Shown: piece after piece, positions 25,544-36,060 of the stretch
Position numbering within the stretch: the stretch's first letter is position 1
Layout: each line of letters starts with the position of its first letter
Origin: an uncultured Lachnospiraceae bacterium
Lineage (GTDB): Bacteria; Bacillota; Clostridia; Lachnospirales; Lachnospiraceae
Assembly (NCBI GenBank): GCA_934343915.1
Contig: CAKRIL010000016.1
Span: 1 to 64,000 of the forward strand
Reading direction: 5' to 3'
Length of the DNA stretch: 64,000 bases
Notes under the pieces: generated by a model
Told to the model about the DNA's origin: nothing
Database searches by the model: none
The model's input: the letters and a program-made list of their open reading frames with translations, nothing else
Made by a program: the position numbers and the translations under genes

Positions 25544-25612
25544 TGTAACATCCGTAACAAAAAGGTAACAATATTTAATTTTAATGTAACAATCTTTAAA
25601 ACAAATGTAACA
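25544..25612 (+). promoter_or_regulatory. array of direct GTAAC half-sites upstream of the MBOAT operon
   Basis: GTAACA occurs at 25545, 25554, 25565, 25586 and 25607; TTTAAT (25574) and TTTAAA (25595) fill the 21-bp gaps, giving half-sites about 10.5 bp apart, all in the same orientation. They end about 9 bp before a possible -35 (TTCGAA, 25621-25626, 17 bp from TATACA at 25644-25649), the usual place for an activator of the OmpR/PhoB class. The same pattern occurs at 61376-61403. Confidence 0.55.
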
Positions 25613-25677
25613 TATTCTTTTTCGAAAAGTGCTACCATATTCTTATACAAAGCAGCAAAGGGGCACAGTACGGAATC

Positions 25678-27072
25678 ATGGTATTTTCGAGTCTTGAATT
25701 CATCTTTAGATTTCTACCCATTTTTTTATTGGCATATTTTGCAACACCGGCACAGCATAGAAATATTGTACTGGTTGCCGGGAGTCTTGTGTTTTACGCT
25801 GTGGGTGAACCTGTATATGTGTTCCTCATGATTGCATCCATTGTTGTGAACTTTTTTCTTGCACTCGGTATTTCGAAGTATCGCGGCAGTATAACGGGAA
25901 AGCTTTTGCTTGTGCTTGCGGCAATGGTCGATTTCGGAATGCTTTTCTTTTTCAAGTATCTGGGCTTCTTTGCGGAAAATATATGCGCACTGCTTGGCAG
26001 GAACGCACCTGAAATCAATCTCATACTGCCGCTCGGAATAAGCTTTTATACATTTCAGATAATGTCCTATGTCATAGATGTCTATTGTGGAAAATACAGT
26101 GTATGCAGAAGCATCATAGAGGTGGCGGCGTACATCAGCATGTTCCCGCAGCTTATTGCGGGTCCGATTGTCAATTTTGACGAGGTAAGACCACAGCTTG
26201 AGAAAAGGCGTGTCAGGCTTAAGAATGTAGAGTGGGGAATGATGCTTTTTGTTGTGGGGCTGGTGTACAAGGTTCTGCTGGCAAATAAGATTGCATCGCT
26301 GTGGAATGATGTTATGACCGTTGGCGTGATGGGAGCTGATACGGCACTTGCATGGCTTGGCGCATGGGGATATTCAATGCAGATTTATTTTGATTTTTTC
26401 GGATATTCCCTTATGGCGATAGGCATAGGGCAGCTTTTAGGCTTCAATTTTCCGGATAATTTCGCAAACCCGTACTGTGCGGTGTCTGTGACGGACTTTT
26501 GGAGAAGATGGCATATAACGCTCGGACGCTGGTTCAGGGAATACGTGTACATACCTCTTGGCGGCAACAAAAAAGGCAGAGCAAGAATGGTATTAAATAC
26601 CTTTGTCGTATGGCTTTTAACAGGGCTGTGGCACGGGGCGGCGTGGAATTTTATTATATGGGGAATGTTTTTCTTTGTACTTATCACGGCGGAAAAGCTT
26701 TTATACAGAAGCTTCCTTGAAAAGCACAGAGTTATCGGACACATATACATGCTGCTGATAATTCCGTTTTCGTGGGTGATATTCAACATTACGGATATGG
26801 GAGAACTCAGACTATATCTGTGCAGAATGCTTGGCGGAATCGGGCTGACTGCGGCAGTCGGAAATGCAGCGGGAAAGTTCCTGAATCTGCTTGGGCGGTA
26901 CTGGTGGCTTCTTATTATATGTGCGGTCTGTTCAACACCGCTGCCAATGAAGATTATTAACAAGTATCGGAATAATATTGTGGTGAAGACCGTTCTTCTT
27001 GTGCTGTTTTGGCTGTGTGTGTATCAGCTTGCGGTTCAGGAGAGCAATCCGTTTTTATATTTTAGATTTTAA
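25678..27072 (+). CDS. MBOAT family O-acyltransferase (AlgI/DltB-like)
   Basis: A 464-residue membrane protein with about 11 helices that transfers acyl groups, usually acetyl, across the membrane to an extracellular polymer. The family features are the N-terminal MVFSSLEFIFRFLPIFLLAYF, the LPLGISFYTFQIMSYVIDVY segment, the WRRWHITLGRWFREYVYIPLGGN block and the catalytic-His motif LTGLWHGAAWNFIIWG. No strong ribosome site is seen (AAAGGGG is 14 nt away). It is followed 50 bases later by an SGNH-type esterase gene, the usual partner of AlgI-like proteins. The target could be peptidoglycan or another cell-wall glycan; teichoic acid D-alanylation is unlikely because no dltA or dltC is present. 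Confidence 0.88.
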   Translation: MVFSSLEFIFRFLPIFLLAYFATPAQHRNIVLVAGSLVFYAVGEPVYVFLMIASIVVNFFLALGISKYRGSITGKLLLVLAAMVDFGMLFFFKYLGFFAENICALLGRNAPEINLILPLGISFYTFQIMSYVIDVYCGKYSVCRSIIEVAAYISMFPQLIAGPIVNFDEVRPQLEKRRVRLKNVEWGMMLFVVGLVYKVLLANKIASLWNDVMTVGVMGADTALAWLGAWGYSMQIYFDFFGYSLMAIGIGQLLGFNFPDNFANPYCAVSVTDFWRRWHITLGRWFREYVYIPLGGNKKGRARMVLNTFVVWLLTGLWHGAAWNFIIWGMFFFVLITAEKLLYRSFLEKHRVIGHIYMLLIIPFSWVIFNITDMGELRLYLCRMLGGIGLTAAVGNAAGKFLNLLGRYWWLLIICAVCSTPLPMKIINKYRNNIVVKTVLLVLFWLCVYQLAVQESNPFLYFRF

Positions 27073-27122
27073 ATGAGCGGGCATGGATTTTTCGCTCAGG
27101 AAAATATGGTGGAGGCAGAAAT

Positions 27123-28262
27123 ATGGCGGGAAGGGTTATAAAGCAAGGGACATTTACATGTATGCTGCTGTTCTCGGCAGTGATTGTATATGCGGTTTCG
27201 ATAGCAGGGGTACATGCGGGCAGATTAAAATTGGATATATCGTGGGCACATCCGCTGTTCGTGGCATTGTTCAATCGGGAATATATTGTAACAGCGGATG
27301 AGGATTCCGCCGATACTGTGACAGACGCAGACGTGGAGGGGACGGAAGCAATGGACAAAAATGCGGCGGAGAATTTCACATTGGACAGAACGGAAGATGA
27401 AGCTGTTGGTGAGGGGAGTGCTGGTAATACAGCAGGAATTGAAGAGATAATGTATGCGGATGACAGCGGGGATAGTACGACAGATGATGAGGCTGCCGGC
27501 GATAATGTGATATCCGATGATATTTATGAAACAGCTGAAGCTGCGGAGAGCAAGGTGAAGGTGTCGGGGCAGGTAGAGTACGCAAAGAGGGATATGCGCT
27601 ATGCCAGGTCTGGATATTACAACGACAGTGACATAATAGCACTATCATCACAGCTTGAATATGTTCAGGTTGATAATGAGTACTTTTCGGATGCATGTTT
27701 CATAGGTGATTCAAGGATTGAAGGCTTGTATTTTTACGGCGGCTTGAAGGAGGCTGACTATTTTTACAAGCCGGGAACGACGGTCTACGATATGATGGAT
27801 GCCAAGCTGTCCTGCAATGGTTCAGCGTCCTCATACATTGATGTGCCGTCTGCACTTTCCAAGAAACAGTATCGTAAAATATATATTATGGCAGGGGTTA
27901 ATGAGATTGGCGATAAGACACCTGAGGCGTATGCGCAGGCTTATGCCGATAATATAGAGAGAATACGAAGGCTTCAGCCCGAAGCTTCCATATTTATAAT
28001 GGGAATGATGCACGTCACGACGGAGTACTCGGACGCGAGCGACGTGTTCAATAACGATAATATTGACAACCGCAACACGGCAGCGGCGGGGATTGCGGAC
28101 GGTGAGAGGGTATTTTATCTTGATATGAATGAGTGCGTGGATGACGAGCGCGGAGGCGTGAGAGAGGAGTACAGCAAGGACGGAGTTCATCTTAAAGCTG
28201 AATATTATAAGCTCTGGACAGAATGGATGAAAGCACATGGTGTGAATGACTTAACAAAATAA
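27123..28262 (+). CDS. SGNH/GDSL-type hydrolase or acetyltransferase, membrane-anchored
   Basis: A 379-residue protein with an N-terminal signal anchor (about 8-30), then a long acidic, low-complexity linker (about 60-150, rich in D, E, A, G), then a SGNH catalytic domain. Block I is GDSRIEG (Ser197), block III GVNE, and the catalytic dyad Asp353/His356 sits in KDGVHL. Placed outside the membrane and next to the MBOAT protein, it probably completes transfer of acetyl groups to a wall polymer or removes them. The ribosome site is GGAGG. The linker could span part of the wall. The gene has no obvious terminator before the glutamate dehydrogenase promoter. Confidence 0.8.
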   Translation: MAGRVIKQGTFTCMLLFSAVIVYAVSIAGVHAGRLKLDISWAHPLFVALFNREYIVTADEDSADTVTDADVEGTEAMDKNAAENFTLDRTEDEAVGEGSAGNTAGIEEIMYADDSGDSTTDDEAAGDNVISDDIYETAEAAESKVKVSGQVEYAKRDMRYARSGYYNDSDIIALSSQLEYVQVDNEYFSDACFIGDSRIEGLYFYGGLKEADYFYKPGTTVYDMMDAKLSCNGSASSYIDVPSALSKKQYRKIYIMAGVNEIGDKTPEAYAQAYADNIERIRRLQPEASIFIMGMMHVTTEYSDASDVFNNDNIDNRNTAAAGIADGERVFYLDMNECVDDERGGVREEYSKDGVHLKAEYYKLWTEWMKAHGVNDLTK

Positions 28263-28310
28263 AGCGATAAAGAAAAAGTGAAATTATATTTAATAATCGA
28301 AAATTTTTTA

Positions 28311-28339
28311 TTGCGTCCGCTTTACTTTTGCTATATAAT
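28311..28339 (+). promoter_or_regulatory. promoter of gdhA
   Basis: TTGCGT (28311-28316), 17-nt spacer, TATAAT (28334-28339), about 75 bases upstream of the start codon. Confidence 0.65.
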
Positions 28340-28386
28340 ACATTAACAGAGCAAAGCGAGAAAAGCTTTGTCATGATTTTGCTTAA

Positions 28387-29775
<1,389 letters not shown>

Positions 29776-29823
29776 GCCGTACACTTACAATATTGAGCGA
29801 TAACAGATAAATGATTATATGAG

Positions 29824-29856
29824 TGCTCCGGAAACAAGGTTTTCGGAGCATTTTTA
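29824..29856 (+). terminator. strong terminator of gdhA
   Basis: TGCTCCGGAAAC (29824-29835) pairs with GTTTTCGGAGCA (29839-29850) with one G-U pair and a 3-nt loop, followed by TTTTT. Confidence 0.85.
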
Positions 29857-29934
29857 TTTATTGTATTTCCATGCAATAAATTATGTGTTAATATAATAGT
29901 ATTGTATACATTAACACTTTATGGAGAAAAAACA

Positions 29935-31203
29935 ATGCGTGAGAGAATAGATTATGCGATAAAGACTTTAAGACCGATAGGAAGGAACTTATTCATACTG
30001 TTGAAGTGGCTGGTACTTGCCGTACTCGTCGGGCTTGTGGCGGGCGGTGTGAGCACGCTGTTTGCCAAGGCGATGACGTTCGTGACGACATTCAGGATGG
30101 CGCACACATGGCTCATTCTGCTTCTTCCTGTCGGAGGAATCGTGATTGTGACGGCGTACAAGCTTCTGCACAATGAGAATGATAAGGGAACGAATCTCAT
30201 ACTTGCAGGAATACATTCGGGTGGGGAGGTTCCGTCAAGGGTTGCACCGCTCATCATTTTTTCAACGGTAGTCAGCCACTTCTTTGGTGCGTCCGTGGGA
30301 CGTGAGGGGGCGGCATTGCAGCTTGGAGGAAGCCTTGGAAATCTGCTTGGCAAGATTGTAAGGCTTGATGAGAAGGACAGAAGGGTGATGATAATGTGCG
30401 GTATGAGTGCTGCCTTTGCTGCACTCTTCGGGACACCTATGGCTGCTGCGATATTTGCGATAGAGGTTGTGCAGGTCGGGATTATGTACTATGCGGCGCT
30501 TGTGCCGTGTATCTTCTCGGCACTCATTGCCAGCAATTTCTCAGCCAGCATGGGAATTAATCCTGAAGCATTTACGATACTTGAAATACCGAAGATTACC
30601 GTTCTCAATATGGGAAGAACAGTGCTGCTTGCGATAATATGTGCGGGTGTGAGCGTGGTATTCTGCATGATGCTCCACAATGCGGGCAAATATTTTAAAA
30701 AGTATATTAAAAATCAATATCTGAGAATAATTGCCGGAAGCGCAATTATAATTCTTATAACAATAATTTTGAGAACCGATGATTACATGGGCGCGGGAAT
30801 GAACGTGATTGAGCGTGCCATAGAGGGGGAGGCTGCACCGGCGGCATTTTTGCTTAAAATGCTATTGACGGCACTTGCGATAGGCTGCGGCTTCAAGGGT
30901 GGTGAGATTGTACCGACTTTCTTTGTCGGTGCGACGCTCGGCTGTGTGGTCGGTCAGCTGGTAGGGCTTCCTGCCTCGGCGGCAGCGGCGGTCGGAATGG
31001 TAGGAATGTTCTGCTGCGTGACGAACTGTCCGGTTGCCTCGATGCTGATAGCGTTCGAGCTGTTCGGATATGAGGCAGCACCGTTCTTTCTTGTGTGCAA
31101 TGCGGTAGGGTATCTGATGAGCGGGTACTATGGACTGTACAGTGAGCAGGTGTTTATTGGGTCAAAATATAAATTCAATAATGAGAAAAAAAATGCGCAT
31201 TAA
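29935..31203 (+). CDS. CLC family anion channel/antiporter
   Basis: A 422-residue membrane protein of the CLC family, which exchanges chloride (or fluoride) for protons or conducts it. Visible motifs are GASVGREGAALQLGG, with the gating Glu of the GREGP-type motif, and GGEIVPTFFVG in the GxFxP position. The first filter motif reads AGIHSGGEVPS instead of the canonical GSGIP, so ion preference is unsure. The ATG at 29935 is preferred for TGGAGA 8 nt upstream; a TTG 33 bases earlier opens the frame. No fluoride riboswitch was seen upstream. The OLD nuclease gene follows after 33 bases and may share its transcript. Confidence 0.82.
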   Translation: MRERIDYAIKTLRPIGRNLFILLKWLVLAVLVGLVAGGVSTLFAKAMTFVTTFRMAHTWLILLLPVGGIVIVTAYKLLHNENDKGTNLILAGIHSGGEVPSRVAPLIIFSTVVSHFFGASVGREGAALQLGGSLGNLLGKIVRLDEKDRRVMIMCGMSAAFAALFGTPMAAAIFAIEVVQVGIMYYAALVPCIFSALIASNFSASMGINPEAFTILEIPKITVLNMGRTVLLAIICAGVSVVFCMMLHNAGKYFKKYIKNQYLRIIAGSAIIILITIILRTDDYMGAGMNVIERAIEGEAAPAAFLLKMLLTALAIGCGFKGGEIVPTFFVGATLGCVVGQLVGLPASAAAAVGMVGMFCCVTNCPVASMLIAFELFGYEAAPFFLVCNAVGYLMSGYYGLYSEQVFIGSKYKFNNEKKNAH

Positions 31204-31236
31204 AGAGGCTGATTAATAAAAAGGGGAGCATACGGT

Positions 31237-33099
31237 ATGAGAATAGTGTCACTTACGGTAAAAAATTTTAAATCCATAAAGAGCATCTCCATAAATGACA
31301 TCGAGAGTGCTTTCATCATTGTGGGAAAGAACAGCGTCGGTAAGACGGTTATTCTTGATGCGATAAGAGCCGTGGCGGGGCAGTATACGGTTAAAAAGCA
31401 GGATTTTAACACGCAGGGGAGCAATGTTGAGATAGGTGTGAGACTTGAGATAACACAGTTGGACCTTACACTCCTTAATAAGTATGGTGTTGTGAGCCAT
31501 TATAAGCGCTATACGGCGTGGGAGAAGGATTTCTATTCGAAGCTGCCGTCATATAAGGATGGTGTGCTTGAGTTCACATTCATTGCCAATGCCGAGGGGA
31601 AGGTAAGGTATTTTGACGGGGTTAAGAAGGATAACAGATATATAAGGGAAGTGTTCCCGACACTGCATTTTATATCGCATGACAGGGAGCTTGAGGCACT
31701 GCAGAGGGATATTTTTCTCGGTAATAAGGAGCTTAAGCTGTTATCAGACGGGAACTGCATGTTCGATGCGGGCAAGAAGTGTGACAACTGCTTTCAGTGT
31801 ATTGGCATGATAGAGAATAAGAAGGCTTCGGAGCTCAGCCTGTTCGAGTCTGCGAGACTGTTTCAGTACAGACTTACAAGACTTGACATGCAGGATTTTT
31901 TAGAGAGGCTTAACAGCAACTTTATCAAGAACGGCGGACGGGACAGACTGAGACTTAAGGTTGATGATGCACTCATGCACAACGCGATTCCACAGATATA
32001 TGTGGAGAATGAGGCACAGGGCTTCACCAACACCATATCCGAGATGGGAGAGGGCTTAAAGAGCATGTATATCCTGTCACTTTTGGAGACTTATGCGGAT
32101 GATGAGGACAGGATTCCGTGCATTATCATGATTGAGGATCCGGAGAGCTACCTGCATCCGCAGCTTCAAAAGAGTGCGGGTGAGATTCTGTACAGACTTT
32201 CCAAGAAGAATCAGGTGATTTTCTCGACACATTCACCGAATATGATTTTTAACTTTAATTCAAGGCAGATTAAGCAGGTATACAGGGATGATGAGGGCTA
32301 CACGCAGGTCAGGGAGAAGCCGGATATTGACAGAATATTAAGTGACCTTGGCTACTCGGCTAATGACCTTATGAATGTGAGCTTCGTGTTCTTTGTCGAG
32401 GGAAAGCAGGATGAGAGCAGACTGCCTCTGCTTCTTAAGAAGTATTACAGTGAGACCTATGATGAGGACGGACAGTTAAAGAGAGTCGCAATCATAGCGA
32501 CCAACAGCTGTACCAATATCAAGACATATGCCAACCTTAAGTACATCAACAAGCTCTATATAAAGGACCAGTTCCTCATGATACGCGACGGCGATGCCAA
32601 GGATGCCGACGAGCTTAAGAGGCAGCTTTGCGGCTATTACAGGAACAGAGCACAGGAGGATAAGGGAAATCTCCCGAGGGTTACGGAGAAGAATGTGCTT
32701 ATTCTCAAGTACTATTCCTTTGAAAATTATTTTTTGCAGCCTGAGATTATGGCAAAAATAGGTGTTGTGAGGAGTGTCGACCAGTTCTATGACATTCTTT
32801 ATTCAAAGTACAGGGAATACCTGTATAAGTTAAGCAGTATGAAAAGGATGTGTGAGAAGCTTAATATTAAGATAGAGAGCAGGCAGGACATCATTGACAA
32901 CATGGAGAACATACGAATATATGTCAGAGGACATAACCTGTATGACATATTCTATGGACGCTATAAGGGAGACAAGGAGCGTCAGATACTCAACAGATAT
33001 ATTGAGGAAGCTGATAGGGATACCTTCAAGGATATATTGGATGCGATTGACAGCTTCGTATATTTCGAGAATAAAAAGACTGACAGCACGGAAGCTTAG
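31237..33099 (+). CDS. OLD-family ATP-dependent endonuclease (AAA ATPase + TOPRIM) with a cysteine cluster
   Basis: A 620-residue protein. An ABC/SMC-like ATPase has Walker A GKNSVGKT (30-37), a signature-like SEMGEGLKSMYIL and Walker B IIMIEDPESYLHP. A TOPRIM nuclease domain follows, with Glu388 in FFVEGKQDE and the Asp451/Asp453 pair in RDGDA. Such proteins (class 1 OLD, GajA, retron-linked forms) cut DNA, often in phage defence. No UvrD helicase (GajB) or reverse transcriptase lies nearby, so this is a stand-alone OLD. Unusual is Cys174-x7-Cys182-x2-Cys185-x2-Cys188 inserted in the ATPase part, a probable zinc site. About 130 residues follow the TOPRIM domain and match nothing I recognise. 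The ribosome site is AAGGGGAG. Confidence 0.8.
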   Translation: MRIVSLTVKNFKSIKSISINDIESAFIIVGKNSVGKTVILDAIRAVAGQYTVKKQDFNTQGSNVEIGVRLEITQLDLTLLNKYGVVSHYKRYTAWEKDFYSKLPSYKDGVLEFTFIANAEGKVRYFDGVKKDNRYIREVFPTLHFISHDRELEALQRDIFLGNKELKLLSDGNCMFDAGKKCDNCFQCIGMIENKKASELSLFESARLFQYRLTRLDMQDFLERLNSNFIKNGGRDRLRLKVDDALMHNAIPQIYVENEAQGFTNTISEMGEGLKSMYILSLLETYADDEDRIPCIIMIEDPESYLHPQLQKSAGEILYRLSKKNQVIFSTHSPNMIFNFNSRQIKQVYRDDEGYTQVREKPDIDRILSDLGYSANDLMNVSFVFFVEGKQDESRLPLLLKKYYSETYDEDGQLKRVAIIATNSCTNIKTYANLKYINKLYIKDQFLMIRDGDAKDADELKRQLCGYYRNRAQEDKGNLPRVTEKNVLILKYYSFENYFLQPEIMAKIGVVRSVDQFYDILYSKYREYLYKLSSMKRMCEKLNIKIESRQDIIDNMENIRIYVRGHNLYDIFYGRYKGDKERQILNRYIEEADRDTFKDILDAIDSFVYFENKKTDSTEA

Positions 33100-33111
33100 C
33101 CGCGCTGTCAG
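33071..33111 (-). terminator. terminator of the flippase gene, lying in the end of the nuclease gene
   Basis: CTGACAGC (33080-33087) and GCTGTCAG (33104-33111) pair; read on the minus strand the stem is followed by TCTTTTTAT. The hairpin straddles the stop codon of the convergent OLD gene. Confidence 0.65.
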
Positions 33112-33144
33112 TAATCTGAAATTTTATGTTTCATTCGAACAAAA

Positions 33145-34761
33145 TCACATAAGATGAAGCTTCTTGGCGACACGGCCGATTCTCATACCCATAGGGAAAT
33201 CGGGAAGGTCGCTCTCGGTAAGACCGCCTAAAAGAAGTATAAGTACAAAGTATATAATAACAGCAGCCGGTATAGCCAGCAGACATGCAATCACATTGGA
33301 GTGAACAGTCGCATAGCCTACGCGGTATATCAGGTATGCACATGCACCCATCACGGCGCTTGCGGCAGCAGGAATGATGAAGGTTGTCTTATATTCCTGA
33401 CGATAATGTATGTGGCGCTGAACACTTATGGCGTTCAGAATACATACAACAAGCGGATAAGTCACATTGCCTATGACAAGTGAGTATATTCCGAGCTTGG
33501 TGAACTTGAGCAGTATAAAAATCAAAAACACATGTATCACAAGAGATATTGCAGCGTGCTGCACAGGCTTGCGCATAAGGTTAATTCCCTGGAGTGCTGC
33601 ATTCGTAACCGTCGACAGTGCATAGAAGATAACCGCTATGCTTCCGGCAGCAAGGAGATATCCGCCAAGCTTATAGTCTGATGAAGGGAACAGCATGCGC
33701 ACAATAGGGGCGCCGAGAGCGGTAAGTCCGAAGGCACAGGGGAATGCGACAATCATATTGACCTTGATTGATACGGCAATCTTTTTCTTCATGCCATGCC
33801 TGTCACCTTTGGTGAATGCTGCAACGAGCGTCGGAATGAGCGAGGAGGCCATGGCTGATGCTATTGCAATCGGTACATTCACAAGAAGCTTATACTTGGT
33901 GCTGTACACACCATATAAGGTGGATACATTATCGCCGGCTGCAAGCTTGGAGAACATCATGCTGTCGATTACTCCGCTCAGCTGATATACGGTCTGTCCG
34001 AGAATGACGGGAATAATGGTGGCTATAAGCATCTTGTATATTTCAAGATATGTCGTGTCATCGAGGCTTCTGTCACGTCGAAGCTGTGCAGATGCAGTAG
34101 GACGATATATAATATATATGAATATAAGGAAAAAAAGTCCTGTTGCGGCTCCGAGGAGTGTACCCATCGTGGAGCCGGCGGCACCCCATCCGGCGGCAAG
34201 CTCGGACTCGGCATGTCCGCGTATGAATGACCATGCAAAGAATATACTTGCGGCAGCATTGATTACCTGCTCGAGCACCTGGGATATTGCAGTAGGAATC
34301 ATGGTCTTTCTTGCCTGGAAGAAGCCTCGCAGTGTTCCGAGCAGGGCTACAACGAATATTGTTATGGCAAGAACCTTAAGCGGAATGGATATTCCGGTAA
34401 AGCTGCTGTAAAAGTGCTTTTCAATGAAGCCGGCACCGAAGAATATAAGCAGTGCCATAATGCCGCCCGATATGCAGGAAAAAATAAGGGAAGCGATGAA
34501 AATCTTTCTTCCGGTCCTGTAACTTTTTTTGGCGAGCTGGGCAGATAAAAGCTTGGACACTGCAAGCGGCAGACTGTATGATGAAAGAATAAGTGCAAGG
34601 TTATATATTTCGTAGGCTGCACCGTAGATACCGTTGCCTTCATCGCCGATTATATTGGCGACCGGAATACGGTAGACTATACCTATCATTCGTACTATAA
34701 TTGAAGCCATGGCGAGTATTGTGCCTTGGCGGATAAAGTTGGTTTTACGGTTTTCTGACAT
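33145..34761 (-). CDS. MurJ/SpoVB-like lipid-linked polysaccharide flippase
   Basis: A 538-residue, 14-helix inner-membrane protein of the MOP superfamily (oligosaccharide exporter type). The N-terminus, RQGTILAMASIIVRMIGIVYRIPVANIIGDEGNG, is typical of the SpoVB/MurJ branch in Firmicutes. Several copies usually occur per genome, acting on lipid II, sporulation wall precursors or other polysaccharides; which one this is cannot be told. The start at 34761 has AAGGAG 8 nt upstream. It is divergent from the yhaO-yhaN operon and monocistronic, with its own terminator. Confidence 0.85.
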   Translation of the reverse strand: MSENRKTNFIRQGTILAMASIIVRMIGIVYRIPVANIIGDEGNGIYGAAYEIYNLALILSSYSLPLAVSKLLSAQLAKKSYRTGRKIFIASLIFSCISGGIMALLIFFGAGFIEKHFYSSFTGISIPLKVLAITIFVVALLGTLRGFFQARKTMIPTAISQVLEQVINAAASIFFAWSFIRGHAESELAAGWGAAGSTMGTLLGAATGLFFLIFIYIIYRPTASAQLRRDRSLDDTTYLEIYKMLIATIIPVILGQTVYQLSGVIDSMMFSKLAAGDNVSTLYGVYSTKYKLLVNVPIAIASAMASSLIPTLVAAFTKGDRHGMKKKIAVSIKVNMIVAFPCAFGLTALGAPIVRMLFPSSDYKLGGYLLAAGSIAVIFYALSTVTNAALQGINLMRKPVQHAAISLVIHVFLIFILLKFTKLGIYSLVIGNVTYPLVVCILNAISVQRHIHYRQEYKTTFIIPAAASAVMGACAYLIYRVGYATVHSNVIACLLAIPAAVIIYFVLILLLGGLTESDLPDFPMGMRIGRVAKKLHLM

Positions 34762-34886
34762 AGAGGGAACTCCTTAAAAATAATAAAGCATTGTCATATG
34801 CAAATATAATATACCCTTTTGTGAGTGGTTTGGCAACGAAAGATTTAACAAAGATATATTAACGATGAGGAGGAATAACAATAAAT

Positions 34887-36056
34887 ATGAAATTTGTTCA
34901 TTGTGCCGATGTGCATATTGGTATGGAATTTTCGCTTAATAAGCTTAAGAGCAGACAGAGAAAAGCGGAGATTCTGCAAAGCTTTTTAAGGCTTATCGAA
35001 TACTGTCGTGATGAGGCTGTCGAGCTTCTTCTGATTGCAGGTGATCTGTTCGACAATGAGAATGTTGAGGCTGCGGTTGTAGAGCAGGTTAAGAGTGCTC
35101 TCGGAAGCATTCCTCAGACTGATGTGTATATAGCTCCGGGAAATCATGACCCATACAGTCTTACATCACCTTACAGAGATGATGGCTGGAGCGATAATGT
35201 GGTGATTTTTAACGGAACGCCGAAGGTGATAGAGAGACCGGACAAGGGCTACCGCATATGGGGCTGCGGGTTCGAGAGCAGCTTCGTGATGGACAGACTT
35301 CTTATGGGTGTAAGACTTCCAAAAGACGAGCTTGTCAATATAGGCATACTGCACGGCCAGCTTGTCGGAAAGAGCGGAAGAAGCGAGTACAACGCGATAA
35401 CCGATTCGGATATTGAAAAGAGCGGAATTGATTATCTCGCACTCGGACATGTACATAAGCAGACAAGGGTACAGCGGATAGGTGACACGTTGTATGCGTA
35501 TTCGGGAACGATAGAGGGACAGGGCTTTGACGAGGACGGCATAAAGGGCTTTTACACGGGAGAGCTGTCGAAGCTGCTGCTTGCAAGACAAGAGCTTATA
35601 ACAGAATATGTGAGTCCTTCGATGAGAAGATATTATCATGTGAATGTGGATGTCACGGGAGCAGCGGGCAGAGCAGAGGTGGCGGACAGGATATGCAGAG
35701 CGGCGCAGAGTGTGACGAAGGATGATGAGTTCGCAGTGCTTCTTACCGGGAACAGAGTGGAGGACAACCTCTACAAAATAACGCTTGTCGGCGATATCGG
35801 TGAGGATGCGGCTGTCTCGGTTGATGAATTGTCGGCACAGCTTTCGGGCAGCTTCTACTATATAAAGCTTAAGGATAATACAAGGCTTGTGCTTGACTAC
35901 GAGGCACTTGCGAAGGAAAATTCGTTAAAGGGCATGTATACCGCAAGAATGCTTGATACGATAAGAACTCAGGAGCAGGCGGGCAATGAAAAGGGAGCAC
36001 AGCTGTACAGAAAGGCACTTGAGCTGGGAATAAGGGCATTTGACGGGGAGGTGTGA
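34887..36056 (+). CDS. yhaO: SbcD/YhaO-type DNA repair nuclease (metallophosphoesterase)
   Basis: A 389-residue calcineurin-like phosphoesterase. Metal ligands are visible in the successive motifs FVHCADVHIG, LLIAGDLFDNENV, APGNHDPYS, GILHGQLVG and LALGHVHKQ. This is the Mre11/SbcD fold, which acts on DNA ends with an SMC-like partner. The next gene encodes that partner, starting 4 bases after this stop, as in yhaO-yhaN of Bacillus. The start codon gives the canonical MKFVHCADVHIG; GAGGAGG is rather far (13 nt). Confidence 0.88.
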   Translation: MKFVHCADVHIGMEFSLNKLKSRQRKAEILQSFLRLIEYCRDEAVELLLIAGDLFDNENVEAAVVEQVKSALGSIPQTDVYIAPGNHDPYSLTSPYRDDGWSDNVVIFNGTPKVIERPDKGYRIWGCGFESSFVMDRLLMGVRLPKDELVNIGILHGQLVGKSGRSEYNAITDSDIEKSGIDYLALGHVHKQTRVQRIGDTLYAYSGTIEGQGFDEDGIKGFYTGELSKLLLARQELITEYVSPSMRRYYHVNVDVTGAAGRAEVADRICRAAQSVTKDDEFAVLLTGNRVEDNLYKITLVGDIGEDAAVSVDELSAQLSGSFYYIKLKDNTRLVLDYEALAKENSLKGMYTARMLDTIRTQEQAGNEKGAQLYRKALELGIRAFDGEV

Positions 36057-36060
36057 GCAG

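Noticed and set aside
29776..29934. Fluoride riboswitch before the CLC transporter
   Set aside because: The region contains the gdhA terminator and an AT-rich promoter stretch; no crcB-type aptamer sequence is visible.
31237..33099. Gabija defence system
   Set aside because: The OLD-type protein resembles GajA in architecture, but no UvrD-like GajB gene lies on either side.
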